Part shown: positions 25,627-33,221 of the stretch, piece by piece
Position numbering within the stretch: position 1 is the stretch's first letter
How the letters are laid out: every line of letters starts with the position of its first letter
Origin: Phycisphaerae bacterium
GTDB taxonomy: Bacteria; Planctomycetota; Phycisphaerae; UBA1845; PWPN01
Reading direction: 5' to 3'
Assembly: GCA_016928855.1 (NCBI GenBank)
Contig: JAFGKA010000191.1
Location: forward strand, 1 to 48,992
Length of the DNA stretch: 48,992 nucleotides
Program-made: the position numbers and the translations under genes
Notes under the pieces: generated by a model
What the model saw: the letters and a program-made list of their open reading frames with translations, nothing else
The model's database searches: none
What the model was told of the DNA's origin: nothing

Positions 25627-26628
25627 ATGCACCATTCGCGAACACAATTGGCGATCTGTTCCATGACCGTGAAACGAGCGGCGTGCGCCACAGCCACCTC
25701 CCTCGTTCTGCTGACGCTTTCCGTCGCGCACGCGGCGCCGACGAGCCGGCCGACCCTGCCGCCGGCGCCGGAGGGTGTGCGGATCGAGCAGGATGTGGCG
25801 TATCTCGAACCCAGGCGGGCCGAGCGGCTGGACCTGTATCTGCCGGCCGAACGCCCCGCGGATCGGCGCTGTCCCGGCGTCGTGATGATTCACGGCGGCG
25901 GCTGGGTCGGCGGCGACAAGGCGCGGGAGCGCGAGTTCAACATCTGCACGACACTGGCCAGGGCCGGCTACGTCTGCGTCAGCGTCAACTACATGATGGA
26001 GGAAGGCAAGCGCTGGCCGACGAACGTGAAGGACTGCAAGAACGCGGTTCGGTTCCTGCGAGCGAACGCGAAGAAGTACGCCGTCGACCCCGAGCATATC
26101 GGCGTGATCGGCGGCTCGGCCGGCGGGCATCTGGCGCTGATGGTCGCGTATACGACCGGTATACCGGAACTCTCGCCCGAGCAGCCATATCCGGGCGTGT
26201 CGGACAAGGTCGATGCGGTCGTCGACTTCTACGGCATCACGAATCTGCTCACGCGGCACCAGGTCAAAGCGGACGGCACGCCGATCCCCGACTCGACGAA
26301 GAACGCTGCCCTGCTGACCGTCTCACGCGACGAAGAGCCCGCAACGTGGCGCCTCGCTTCGCCGGTGTATCACGTGTCGGCAAAGAGCCCACCGACGCTG
26401 ATCGCGCACGGCCTGCAGGATACGACGGTGGACCGCGACCAGGCGACCGAGCTGGCTGCCAAACTCAAGACCGCCGGCGTCGAACACGAACTCATCCTCC
26501 TGCCCGGCATCGGCCACACCTTCGACCTCGACCAATGGAAACGCGAGCCCCTGCCCGTCAACATCCGCGCGGCCGTAATCGCCTTCTTCGACAAGCATCT
26601 CAAGGGCAGCAGCGCCAGCAAGAAATGA
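25627..26628 (+). CDS. Secreted alpha/beta-hydrolase esterase (BD-FAE/carbohydrate-esterase-like)
   Basis: Predicted periplasmic or secreted esterase, 333 residues. A signal peptide (ATSLVLLTLSVAHAAP, ending about residue 37) precedes the hydrolase domain, which begins VAYLEPRRAERLDLYLP. The oxyanion motif is HGGGW at 89-93, the nucleophile elbow is GGSAGG with Ser164, the acid is probably in HGLQDTTVD, and the base His is in GIGHTF. This layout is typical of the hormone-sensitive-lipase-like and feruloyl/acetyl-xylan esterase branch common in polysaccharide-degrading bacteria. ATG 25627 follows GAGGAGG (25611-25617); the frame from 25444 is unsupported. ATG 25663 is an alternative start nearer the hydrophobic core. 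Likely role: removing acyl groups from glycans (inference). Confidence 0.88.
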   Translation: MHHSRTQLAICSMTVKRAACATATSLVLLTLSVAHAAPTSRPTLPPAPEGVRIEQDVAYLEPRRAERLDLYLPAERPADRRCPGVVMIHGGGWVGGDKAREREFNICTTLARAGYVCVSVNYMMEEGKRWPTNVKDCKNAVRFLRANAKKYAVDPEHIGVIGGSAGGHLALMVAYTTGIPELSPEQPYPGVSDKVDAVVDFYGITNLLTRHQVKADGTPIPDSTKNAALLTVSRDEEPATWRLASPVYHVSAKSPPTLIAHGLQDTTVDRDQATELAAKLKTAGVEHELILLPGIGHTFDLDQWKREPLPVNIRAAVIAFFDKHLKGSSASKK

Positions 26629-27132
26629 TTGCCCCACGAACCGCAGAGACCGTGGGGTCAGAGCTTGAATAGTCATTACGGACAGCTTCGCAGGTCGGGT
26701 CCGCCGCCCCGACGGATCAGCGATGCCACAAAGAGGGACCATCGGCGCAACGCGGGCAGAAGACCTGATCCGCAGTTGGGTAGGGTCTGCCTTGGCGGAC
26801 CACGCGCCGTTGTGAGGTCGGTGGCCGTGATGGAATGGTCCGCGGGCGCGGACGCCGGCCTGTCCGGAACGGCCGACAGTCCCCGTCGCGGGAAGGGCAT
26901 AAAGTCCTTTCCACGGCCGGCAAGCCCGAAGCCCGGAAGATCAATAGGCCGTTCCAAAAAACCGCCCGCGCTGAAACCTTCAAGACCGAGTACATCGCGT
27001 TTATGGCTTCGGCCAAGCCTCGCGCGGATCGCCCGGCCGGGCGGACATGGCCGATTCAGCCCGCGCGTACGCGGAAAGGCAGGGGCAACCGCCTGCGCTG
27101 CCGAGCTATGCCACGCGACGCCATGCGACCGC
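26629..27132. other. Gene-free region between the esterase and the FGE-fold cluster
   Basis: About 500 bases with no supported gene. It holds a second copy of GGGGTCAGAGC (26654-26664) and an imperfect palindrome GGTCTGCC-TT-GGCGGACC (26784-26801). The long open frames crossing it on both strands are compositionally shadow-like. The promoter of the next gene starts at 27133. Confidence 0.5.
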
Positions 27133-27162
27133 TTGCAATGTCTCCCCGGTTCCGGCCATAAT
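27133..27162 (+). promoter_or_regulatory. Probable sigma70-type promoter of the first FGE-fold gene
   Basis: TTGCAA (27133-27138), an 18-base spacer, then CATAAT (27157-27162), 34 bases before the start codon. The same two hexamers with the same spacing precede the paralogue at 28615. The bases from 27157 to 27175 are repeated there with one difference, supporting functional conservation. Confidence 0.6.
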
Positions 27163-27196
27163 GACGGCATCACCTTTCGCGGTGGGAAAGGAACGG

Positions 27197-28414
27197 ATGA
27201 TGCGACGGTTCAGCAGCCTCCCCGAGATTCTCGTGGCCGGCCTGATTGTCGGCTTGGCGGCGATCCCCATTCCTGCACTGTGGTCGTCCGACTTCGACAG
27301 CGACAGCGACGTGGACCTGACAGACTTCAGCGGTTTCACCGCGTGTTTCAACGGCCCCAATCGGGCGCCAGCGGCCTTTTGCGCCGTCGACGCAGACCTG
27401 GACGACGACACCGACGTGGATCTAGCCGACTTCGGCGTCTTCGCCGCGTGTTTCAATGGGCCGAACCGGCCACCGGCGTGCACAACTGATCCCCCTCCGC
27501 CGGGCATGGTCCTGATCCTCGCCGGCGAGTTTCAGATGGGAGACACGTTCAACGATGGACCAACAGACGGACGGGAATTGCCTGTGCATGCTGTCTACGT
27601 CGATGGGTTCTACATCGATCAGTACGAGGTGACCAACCAGCAATACGCCGACGCACTGAACTGGGCTAACGGGCAGGGCGGGCACATCACGGTGGCTGGC
27701 GGCGTGGTCTACAAATACAGCGGAACAACCTATCCGTACTGCGAGACGACCACGACTACCTCCAATAGCCGCATCACGTGGAACGGCAGCGCGTTCGGCG
27801 TCACCGCCGGCAAAGAAAACCACCCGATGGTCAACGTGAGCTGGTACGGGGCGGTGGCCTACGCCAACTGGCGCAGCGGGATGCAGGACAAGCCGTTGTG
27901 TTACAGTCTGTCCACGTGGGAATGCAACTGGAACGATGGCTATCGCTTGCCGACGGAGGCGGAATGGGAGAAAGCCGCCCGTGGTGGAGTAGCTGGGCAA
28001 CGGTTCCCGTGGGGCAACACCGTCAACCACGATCACACGAACTACTGGGCATGCGGTAGCTGCTACTCGTACGACACGAGCCCGTACTCCGACTATACGT
28101 TTCACCCGGATTTTGATGACGGTGGAACACCCCACACCGGCCCAGTGGGCTATTTCGCGCCGAATGGGCACGGGCTGTACGACATGGCAGGTAATCTGCA
28201 CGAGTGGTGCAACGATCGGTGGGGCAGTTTCTATTACAGCAGCAGCCCCTATGACAACCCGCGCGGACCAACCAGCGGCCCTGAGCGTGTTATTCGCGGC
28301 GGGAATTGGGCCTCCGGCGCTGACGAGTGCCGAAGCGCGTTTCGTCGGAGTGGCTTACCGACTGCCACCGGCGAGTACAGCCGAGGTTTCCGTTGTGCGG
28401 CGGGGAGTCCGTAG
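27197..28414 (+). CDS. Secreted FGE-fold (SUMF1/PvdO-like) protein with dockerin-like EF-hand pair
   Basis: Exported protein of 405 residues. A signal peptide (about 1-30: ILVAGLIVGLAAIPIPA) leads directly into two calcium-loop repeats, DFDSDSDVDLTDFSGF and DADLDDDTDVDLADFGVF, each ending FNGPN, like a type I dockerin. From about 105 there is an FGE-sulfatase domain: GMVLILAGEFQMGDTF, YEVTNQQYADALNW, HPMVNVSWYGAVAYANW, YRLPTEAEWEKAARGG, GLYDMAGNLHEWCND and RVIRGGNW. The paired cysteines of active formylglycine-generating enzyme are not in place (one Cys in WASGADECR), so an oxidase role is doubtful; a binding role in a C-type-lectin-like fold is equally likely. AAAGGAA (27187-27193) serves ATG 27197 or 27200. 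It is a tandem paralogue of the next gene. Confidence 0.85.
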   Translation: MMRRFSSLPEILVAGLIVGLAAIPIPALWSSDFDSDSDVDLTDFSGFTACFNGPNRAPAAFCAVDADLDDDTDVDLADFGVFAACFNGPNRPPACTTDPPPPGMVLILAGEFQMGDTFNDGPTDGRELPVHAVYVDGFYIDQYEVTNQQYADALNWANGQGGHITVAGGVVYKYSGTTYPYCETTTTTSNSRITWNGSAFGVTAGKENHPMVNVSWYGAVAYANWRSGMQDKPLCYSLSTWECNWNDGYRLPTEAEWEKAARGGVAGQRFPWGNTVNHDHTNYWACGSCYSYDTSPYSDYTFHPDFDDGGTPHTGPVGYFAPNGHGLYDMAGNLHEWCNDRWGSFYYSSSPYDNPRGPTSGPERVIRGGNWASGADECRSAFRRSGLPTATGEYSRGFRCAAGSP

Positions 28415-28489
28415 GGCGTTGGTTCGCAGATAGCGAACAACAAGGCGCGGGCAGACGTCCGCACCGTGCAGAGGGAACACAGGGAGATG

Positions 28490-28521
28490 AGAGAGACGCT
28501 TTCGGGCGTGCTCTCTTTTTT
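28490..28521 (+). terminator. Intrinsic terminator after the first FGE-fold gene
   Basis: AGAGAGACGC (28490-28499), loop TTTCGG, then GCGT-G-CTCTCT (28506-28516) with one bulged G, followed by T5 (28517-28521). It lies 75 bases after the stop codon and just before the next promoter. A near-identical copy follows the second paralogue at 29999. Confidence 0.75.
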
Positions 28522-28547
28522 GTGCGCGCAGGACGCCACGCGGCCCC

Positions 28548-28577
28548 TTGCAACCGACCGCGGCTATCGAACATAAT
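28548..28577 (+). promoter_or_regulatory. Probable sigma70-type promoter of the second FGE-fold gene
   Basis: TTGCAA (28548-28553), 18 bases, CATAAT (28572-28577), then the shared leader ending GGCATCACCT at 28590. It sits between the terminator of the first paralogue and the start at 28615, so the paralogues appear to be separate transcription units with duplicated control elements. Confidence 0.62.
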
Positions 28578-28614
28578 AACGGCATCACCTCATCTGGAAG
28601 GAAAGGGACGTGTC

Positions 28615-29850
28615 ATGCAACGGTTCACCTCGCGTCTTGGGCCTCCTGCGATCGTGCTGATTCTCGGCGCTGCAGCGGCGCCTCTCTCGGCATGGTGGCC
28701 AGCGGACTTTGACGCCGACAGCGACGTCGATCTGACGGACTTCAGCCTGTTCCAGAACTGCTTCAACGGGCCGAATAGGCCTGCACCATGGCCATGGTGT
28801 AACGACGCAGACCTGGACGACGACACCGACGTGGATCTGTCGGACTTCAGCATCTTCGCCGCGTGTTTCAACGGACCGAACCGCCCGCCGGCATGCGAGC
28901 CGGAACCCGCTCCCGCCAACATGGTGCTCATTCCGGCCGGTGAGTTCCAGATGGGCGATACGTTCAACGAAGGAAACGGTGACGAACTGCCCGTGCACGC
29001 GGTCTACGTGGACGCGTTCTACATGGACAAGTACGAGGTCAGTAACCAGCAGTACGCCGACGCGCTGAACTGGGCTTACGGCCAAGGCGGGCACATCGCG
29101 GTCACCAGCGGCGGGGTGTATCAGGCCGGCACCGGCACGAGCTATCCGTACTGCGACACCACGACGAGCAACTCGTACAGCCGGATCACGTGGGACGGCG
29201 GTACGTTCGGTGTGACCACCGGCAAAGAAGACCACCCGATGGTCATGGTGAGCTGGTATGGGTCGGTGGCCTACGCCAACTGGCGCAGTGCGATGGAGGG
29301 TAAGGCCCTGTGCTACAACCTCGCCACGTGGGAATGCAATTTCAGCGCCAGTGGCTACCGTCTGCCAACCGAAGCGGAATGGGAAAAGGCGGCTCGCGGC
29401 GGTGTGGCGGGCCACCGCTTCCCCTGGTCGGACAGCGACACGATCCAGCACGCCCGGGCGAACTATTACAGCTATTGGCCTGGTGGTGTCCTCTACTATC
29501 CGTACGACACGAATCCGACGAGCGGCTTTCACCCGACGTTCGCGGTGGGCGACAAGCCGTACACCAGCCCCGTGGGTTATTTCGCACCGAACGGCTACGG
29601 CCTGTACGACATGGCGGGCAACGTCTGGGAGTGGTGCAACGACTGGTACAGCAGCACGTACTACAGTACGACACCCTACCCTCATGTGAACCCGCGCGGG
29701 CCGACCAGCGGCATGTATCGGGTTCTTCGCAGCGGCGGTTGGTGCGGCACTGCGTACCACTGCCGGGTGGCGAACCGCATCAGCTACTACTCCTGGCCCG
29801 ACTCCCGGGACTACGGCAACGGGTTCCGGCTGGTCCTGGTCTCGCCTTGA
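28615..29850 (+). CDS. Secreted FGE-fold protein with dockerin-like EF-hand pair (tandem paralogue)
   Basis: Exported protein of 411 residues, closely similar to the previous gene. The signal peptide (PPAIVLILGAAAAPLSA) is followed by two calcium-loop repeats, DFDADSDVDLTDFSLF and DADLDDDTDVDLSDFSIF, then an FGE-sulfatase domain with NMVLIPAGEFQMGDTF, YEVSNQQYADALNW, YRLPTEAEWEKAARGG and GLYDMAGNVWEWCNDW. Similarity to its neighbour drops in the last ~45 residues: after RVLR this protein has SGGWCGTAYHCRVANR and a Tyr/Trp/Ser-rich stretch ending GNGFRLVLVSP. It has two Cys here, but spaced C-x5-C rather than in the usual FGE arrangement. AAGGAAAGGGA (28598-28608) precedes the ATG. It is probably a surface ligand-binding or partner-modifying protein; catalysis is unproven. 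Confidence 0.85.
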   Translation: MQRFTSRLGPPAIVLILGAAAAPLSAWWPADFDADSDVDLTDFSLFQNCFNGPNRPAPWPWCNDADLDDDTDVDLSDFSIFAACFNGPNRPPACEPEPAPANMVLIPAGEFQMGDTFNEGNGDELPVHAVYVDAFYMDKYEVSNQQYADALNWAYGQGGHIAVTSGGVYQAGTGTSYPYCDTTTSNSYSRITWDGGTFGVTTGKEDHPMVMVSWYGSVAYANWRSAMEGKALCYNLATWECNFSASGYRLPTEAEWEKAARGGVAGHRFPWSDSDTIQHARANYYSYWPGGVLYYPYDTNPTSGFHPTFAVGDKPYTSPVGYFAPNGYGLYDMAGNVWEWCNDWYSSTYYSTTPYPHVNPRGPTSGMYRVLRSGGWCGTAYHCRVANRISYYSWPDSRDYGNGFRLVLVSP

Positions 29851-29998
29851 AGGCAGGGGGCAATGGGAAGCCAGTGGGCAGTGGCAGACAAGACAGCAGA
29901 CAGGAGACAGAATGCGGGAGACGGGCGGCGCCGGGTAAATAGCGGGTGAGGCGGCGGGCGTGGGTAGGCGCGCCGCATGATGATAGTCCGGGGAGATG

Positions 29999-30028
29999 AG
30001 AGAGACGCTTTCGGGCGTGCTCTCTTTT
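29999..30028 (+). terminator. Intrinsic terminator after the second FGE-fold gene
   Basis: AGAGAGACGC (29999-30008), loop TTTCGG, GCGT-G-CTCTCT (30015-30025), then TTT. It is a copy of the hairpin at 28490, including the preceding GGGAGATG, 149 bases after the stop codon. The stretch from 29851 to here is purine-rich, GGCAGT-type low-complexity sequence without a gene. Confidence 0.7.
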
Positions 30029-30082
30029 GTTGTGCGCGTAGGGATGTGGTCTTCGGCTGGCAGACTCGTGGAGGATGCGGAA

Positions 30083-31072
30083 ATGTACAGGTGCATATGT
30101 GCAATAACAGCCGTGATTGTGCTATCGGTTGGCCCCGCACTCGCGGTGAACATCGAGACGGTTCCCGTGGGCAATGCAGGCAATGCCGGCGAGTGGTCAG
30201 GCGAAAGCTACGGCGGCTATGGTCCAGACCGCGTCTGCGGCGCCGTGGACTACACATACAACATCGGCAAGTACCAGGTGACGGCCAGGCAGTACACGGA
30301 GTTTCTCAACAAGGTAGCTGGTGTTGACGCGTACAACCTGTACCACCCGTATATGTGGTCATGGTCCACCGGCTGCAAGATCGAGCGCTTTGCCGGGACC
30401 GGGACACCGGCGGACCCGTATCAGTATCGCGTGGACTCAGAGTGGGCAGACCGCCCGGTAAACTATGTTAACTGGGGCGATGCGGCGAGGTTCGCCAACT
30501 GGCTGACGAACAGCCAACCGACTGGAACGTTGACGGGTGATCCCGCCCAAGATGCGTGGCTCACCGAGGACGGCTCATACTCCCTCGATGGGGCGACCAC
30601 GAACGCCGAGCTATTGGCTGTCACGCGCGAGCCAGACGCAAGATGGGTGATTCCGTCCGAGGACGAATGGTACAAGGCGGCGTATCACAAGAATGACGGC
30701 GTGACGGGTGACTACTGGGACTACCCGACAAGTAGCGACACGGTCAATACGTCCATGGCCAATTACGGTGGGTCCGTTGCCTACACCACCGCTGTGGGAT
30801 CGTACGCGTACTCCAGCCCCTACGGTACGTACGACCAAGGCGGGAATCTACAAGAGTGGAATGAAGCCATCGTTCTTGATTCGCAATGCATCTTGCGTGG
30901 CGGGGCGTTCAACAGCAGTGACAGTCTTCTGCATGCGGCCTATCGCCATCGCACCACCCCGACGAACAAGAACGACAACATCGGTTTCCGCGTCGTCCAG
31001 GTCCCCGAGCCCGCAACGATCGTGATGTTGGCCTTGGCGGGCCTGGGAATCTGTCGTCGGAGACGCACGTAG
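30083..31072 (+). CDS. FGE-fold protein with PEP-CTERM anchor
   Basis: Exported protein of 329 residues. It has a signal peptide (ICAITAVIVLSVGPALA), an FGE-sulfatase domain (about 25-300: YNIGKYQVTARQYTEFLN, RPVNYVNWGDAARFANW, WVIPSEDEWYKAAYH, YDQGGNLQEWNE, ILRGGAF, NIGFRVV) and a C-terminal PEP-CTERM signal VPEPATIVMLALAGLGICRRRR. It lacks the EF-hand pair of the two upstream proteins and is only distantly related to them. Proteins of this exact layout are frequent in planctomycetes and usually lack the FGE copper-site cysteines, as here. GGAGG at 30070-30074 fixes the ATG; the frame from 29996 reads through the terminator and is rejected. Confidence 0.87.
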   Translation: MYRCICAITAVIVLSVGPALAVNIETVPVGNAGNAGEWSGESYGGYGPDRVCGAVDYTYNIGKYQVTARQYTEFLNKVAGVDAYNLYHPYMWSWSTGCKIERFAGTGTPADPYQYRVDSEWADRPVNYVNWGDAARFANWLTNSQPTGTLTGDPAQDAWLTEDGSYSLDGATTNAELLAVTREPDARWVIPSEDEWYKAAYHKNDGVTGDYWDYPTSSDTVNTSMANYGGSVAYTTAVGSYAYSSPYGTYDQGGNLQEWNEAIVLDSQCILRGGAFNSSDSLLHAAYRHRTTPTNKNDNIGFRVVQVPEPATIVMLALAGLGICRRRRT

Positions 31073-31306
31073 GGAATCGCGGCCGACCGTGCGTTGACTG
31101 CACGGCCTGGGCATGGGGGCCTGCAATCTCTCAGGGGTTCGCGATCTGAACCAACCGCCCAGCCGCGTGTATCCTCGCGCAAGTTGTCGCAGACGGAAAT
31201 GCGCCCCATGCCGTCCGGCACTCACGTCCTTTCTGCGGTCCTACCCTCGTCCTCGGCCTTGCGATACTATCTTCTGGCAGATCAACCCATTCTGAGGAGT
31301 GATACC

Positions 31307-32035
31307 ATGCCGGACGACAGCAACAGCAACCGTTATGCAGGGATGTATCAGTTGTTCATGTTGGGACTCTGCGTCTACGTGCTACTCGCGCTGGCCGCTG
31401 ATACGTTCTTCAGGCTCGATGAGTCCACGAGTGAGATTTTGGAGTATGCCGACACCGGCATCTGCATCATCTTCCTCGCAGACTTCTTCGTAAGGCTGAT
31501 TCTCGCGAAGAGGAAACTCGCATACCTGAAATGGGGCTGGATTGATTTCCTCTCAAGTATCCCCATGGTTAACTTCCTGCGCTGGGGTCGGTTCGCGCGC
31601 GTTATCCGTATCCTGCGAGTCCTGCGCGGAGTCCGGTCTATGAAGATGTTGGCGGCCTTCATCCTCAATCGCAGGGCAGAGGGCGCATTTGCCGCGGCAT
31701 CACTCGTTTCCATTATCCTCTTGGTCTTCGGCAGTATCGCGATACTTCAATGCGAGACGGCAGAAGGCAGCAACATTCATACTGCGAGGGATGCGCTCTG
31801 GTGGTCGTTTGTGACGATTACGACGGTTGGGTATGGGGACAGGTATCCGGTGACTTGGGAAGGGCAAGTCGTCGCGGCGATACTGATGACGGCAGGGGTG
31901 GGATTGTTCGGGACGTTTACCGGTTTCATTGCATCATGGTTCCTCGCACCCGGCGAAAAGGAACAAGAAGACGAGTTGGAAGCAGTGCGAAAGGAATTGA
32001 CGGAGATAAAGGCAATTCTCGCGCAGAGAGCGTGA
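31307..32035 (+). CDS. Voltage-gated-type potassium channel subunit
   Basis: Inner-membrane K+ channel of 242 residues. Four voltage-sensor helices are visible: LFMLGLCVYVLLALAADTFF, GICIIFLADFFVRLIL (with acidic residues), the short span around WIDFLSSIPMV, and an S4 with regularly spaced arginines (RFARVIRILRVLRGVRSMK). The pore follows with helix WWSFVTIT, selectivity filter TTVGYGD and the inner helix ILMTAGVGLFGTFTGFIASW. A charged C-terminal coiled coil (EKEQEDELEAVRKELTEIKA) probably mediates tetramerisation. GAGGAG at 31294-31299 sets the ATG. The stop directly abuts the stop of the convergent nuclease gene. Codon choice looks less GC-biased than in most of the window, consistent with acquisition. 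Confidence 0.92.
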   Translation: MPDDSNSNRYAGMYQLFMLGLCVYVLLALAADTFFRLDESTSEILEYADTGICIIFLADFFVRLILAKRKLAYLKWGWIDFLSSIPMVNFLRWGRFARVIRILRVLRGVRSMKMLAAFILNRRAEGAFAAASLVSIILLVFGSIAILQCETAEGSNIHTARDALWWSFVTITTVGYGDRYPVTWEGQVVAAILMTAGVGLFGTFTGFIASWFLAPGEKEQEDELEAVRKELTEIKAILAQRA

Positions 32036-32830
32036 TTACTCTTGGTCCGCAACAGGTGGCGCAGAAGGCGCGGCAGTATCGCCGGAGGACTCCGACCGAG
32101 ACCGCATCCTCCGCGTCTTACTGCGTTTGATCCGTTTCGCAGCGTCCTTTATTTCGTCACTATCGAGAATGCTGCGCTTGATTACCTCACTAACTAACTC
32201 ATCCTTCACGTCATCAGTAGTGATCTTCATGCCGGGCGCTACACGGCGCAACTCTCGGCGCAAGACTGCCAGCACACCATCGGAGAGAATAATCGCCGCG
32301 AGGTGATACGCGTTCAGGACCCGCCGTTGCTCGTGGTATTCACCAATCGCGTCCTTAGTGATGCCCTCCCGACTAAGCATGTAAATCATCTCGTTTAGAT
32401 CGTCACCACCCGCGAGGAAATCTATCGTGAAGACATGATCGTATCTGACAGGTTGTTCGAAGATCATTCGGTATGCTTGCCATTCCGCGCCATTACTCAA
32501 GACCACCCACTCGATACCCTCTTTGGCGGCATAGTCCGTTGCCTGTCGAAGATGGTTTTCCTTCAAGTCTTTGGCGATTGCTTTGACTTCCATGAGGAAG
32601 CGCACCTTGCCACCGATCCTTACCGCGAGATCGCAGTACGTCCCTCGGATGCAATACTCTCCGGTTATCTCGGAATACTTGTCATACCCGAAGATGTCCG
32701 CGAGCATGTCCGTTATGATCGTAACGGTATCTTGCTCGCTCCGATCTGCCTTACGCGCATCCTGCAAGACCGCCCGATACTTCCGCAGGGATGCCTTTAT
32801 CCGCGTTTGAACTTTCTTGGGAATTGCCAC
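32036..32830 (-). CDS. PD-(D/E)xK nuclease-like protein (type I restriction HsdR N-terminal-like)
   Basis: A 264-residue protein with an HSDR_N-like endonuclease core. Helical Glu32 in RSEQDTVTIITDML, then YSEITGEYCIRGTYCDLAV with Asp67 and VRFLMEVKAI with Glu81-x-Lys83 give the E...D...ExK pattern, followed by LRQATDYAAKEGIEWVVLSNG as in HsdR N-termini. No helicase or specificity domain follows. The C-terminal third is helical with a basic stretch (AAKRIKRSKTRRMRSR) and a Ser/Pro/Ala tail. Start GTG 32830 is supported by AGGAGGA (32838-32844). Such short standalone proteins are widely annotated as type I restriction-like proteins, but function is unproven; a defence nuclease or DNA-repair role is possible. 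No methylase is in the window. Confidence 0.8.
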   Translation of the reverse strand: MAIPKKVQTRIKASLRKYRAVLQDARKADRSEQDTVTIITDMLADIFGYDKYSEITGEYCIRGTYCDLAVRIGGKVRFLMEVKAIAKDLKENHLRQATDYAAKEGIEWVVLSNGAEWQAYRMIFEQPVRYDHVFTIDFLAGGDDLNEMIYMLSREGITKDAIGEYHEQRRVLNAYHLAAIILSDGVLAVLRRELRRVAPGMKITTDDVKDELVSEVIKRSILDSDEIKDAAKRIKRSKTRRMRSRSESSGDTAAPSAPPVADQE

Positions 32831-33221
32831 GGTCGCGTCCTCCTGATGGAATGATGACACGTTCGCTTCAGGGCCCCCAAGTATCGCGACCGGACGCAGT
32901 TTGTCCAGGTCGCCCCTGCCGTCTCTGCCGTCCACCCCTACCCGACGGTAGCGGTGGGAAGTGTCGCTTTTCAGCTCCACGCTTCCGATGGCACCAGTCT
33001 AGCCGATCCGGGTGCCCCACGAAAGGCAGGCCCCGCCGGCAACGGGCCCCCTTGGTGGCGCCGCCGATTCTCTGCCCCAGAGGCTAACGGTTTTTTCGCC
33101 ATCGTGGTACGATTCGGCCAGGGTAGTCGGGTAGCACCCGGCGAACGGCCCGAGCGGTGGTGTTGGACTTCACCGTCCCCGGCACGCCGCTCGGACCGGC
33201 CCGCGAACAAGGACGGTGACC
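32831..33221. other. Gene-free divergent region
   Basis: About 390 bases between the nuclease gene (minus) and the hypothetical gene (plus). No family-like frame is present on either strand. It must contain the promoters of both genes, but no convincing -35/-10 pair was recognised. Confidence 0.45.

Noticed and set aside
26629-27489. 286-codon plus-strand frame after the esterase
   Set aside because: It runs out of frame through the dockerin-like gene, has no ribosome site and a compositionally odd product.
28270-29840. Complete diversity-generating retroelement
   Set aside because: No reverse transcriptase, accessory Avd gene or template repeat is present; only the protein fold and divergence pattern are suggestive.
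27197-29850. Reading the FGE-fold proteins as true formylglycine-generating enzymes
   Set aside because: The conserved cysteine pair that binds copper in active FGE is absent or misplaced; only the fold can be supported.
31307-32830. Calling the channel and nuclease a defence operon
   Set aside because: They are convergent and each is SD-driven from opposite ends, so co-transcription is not supported.
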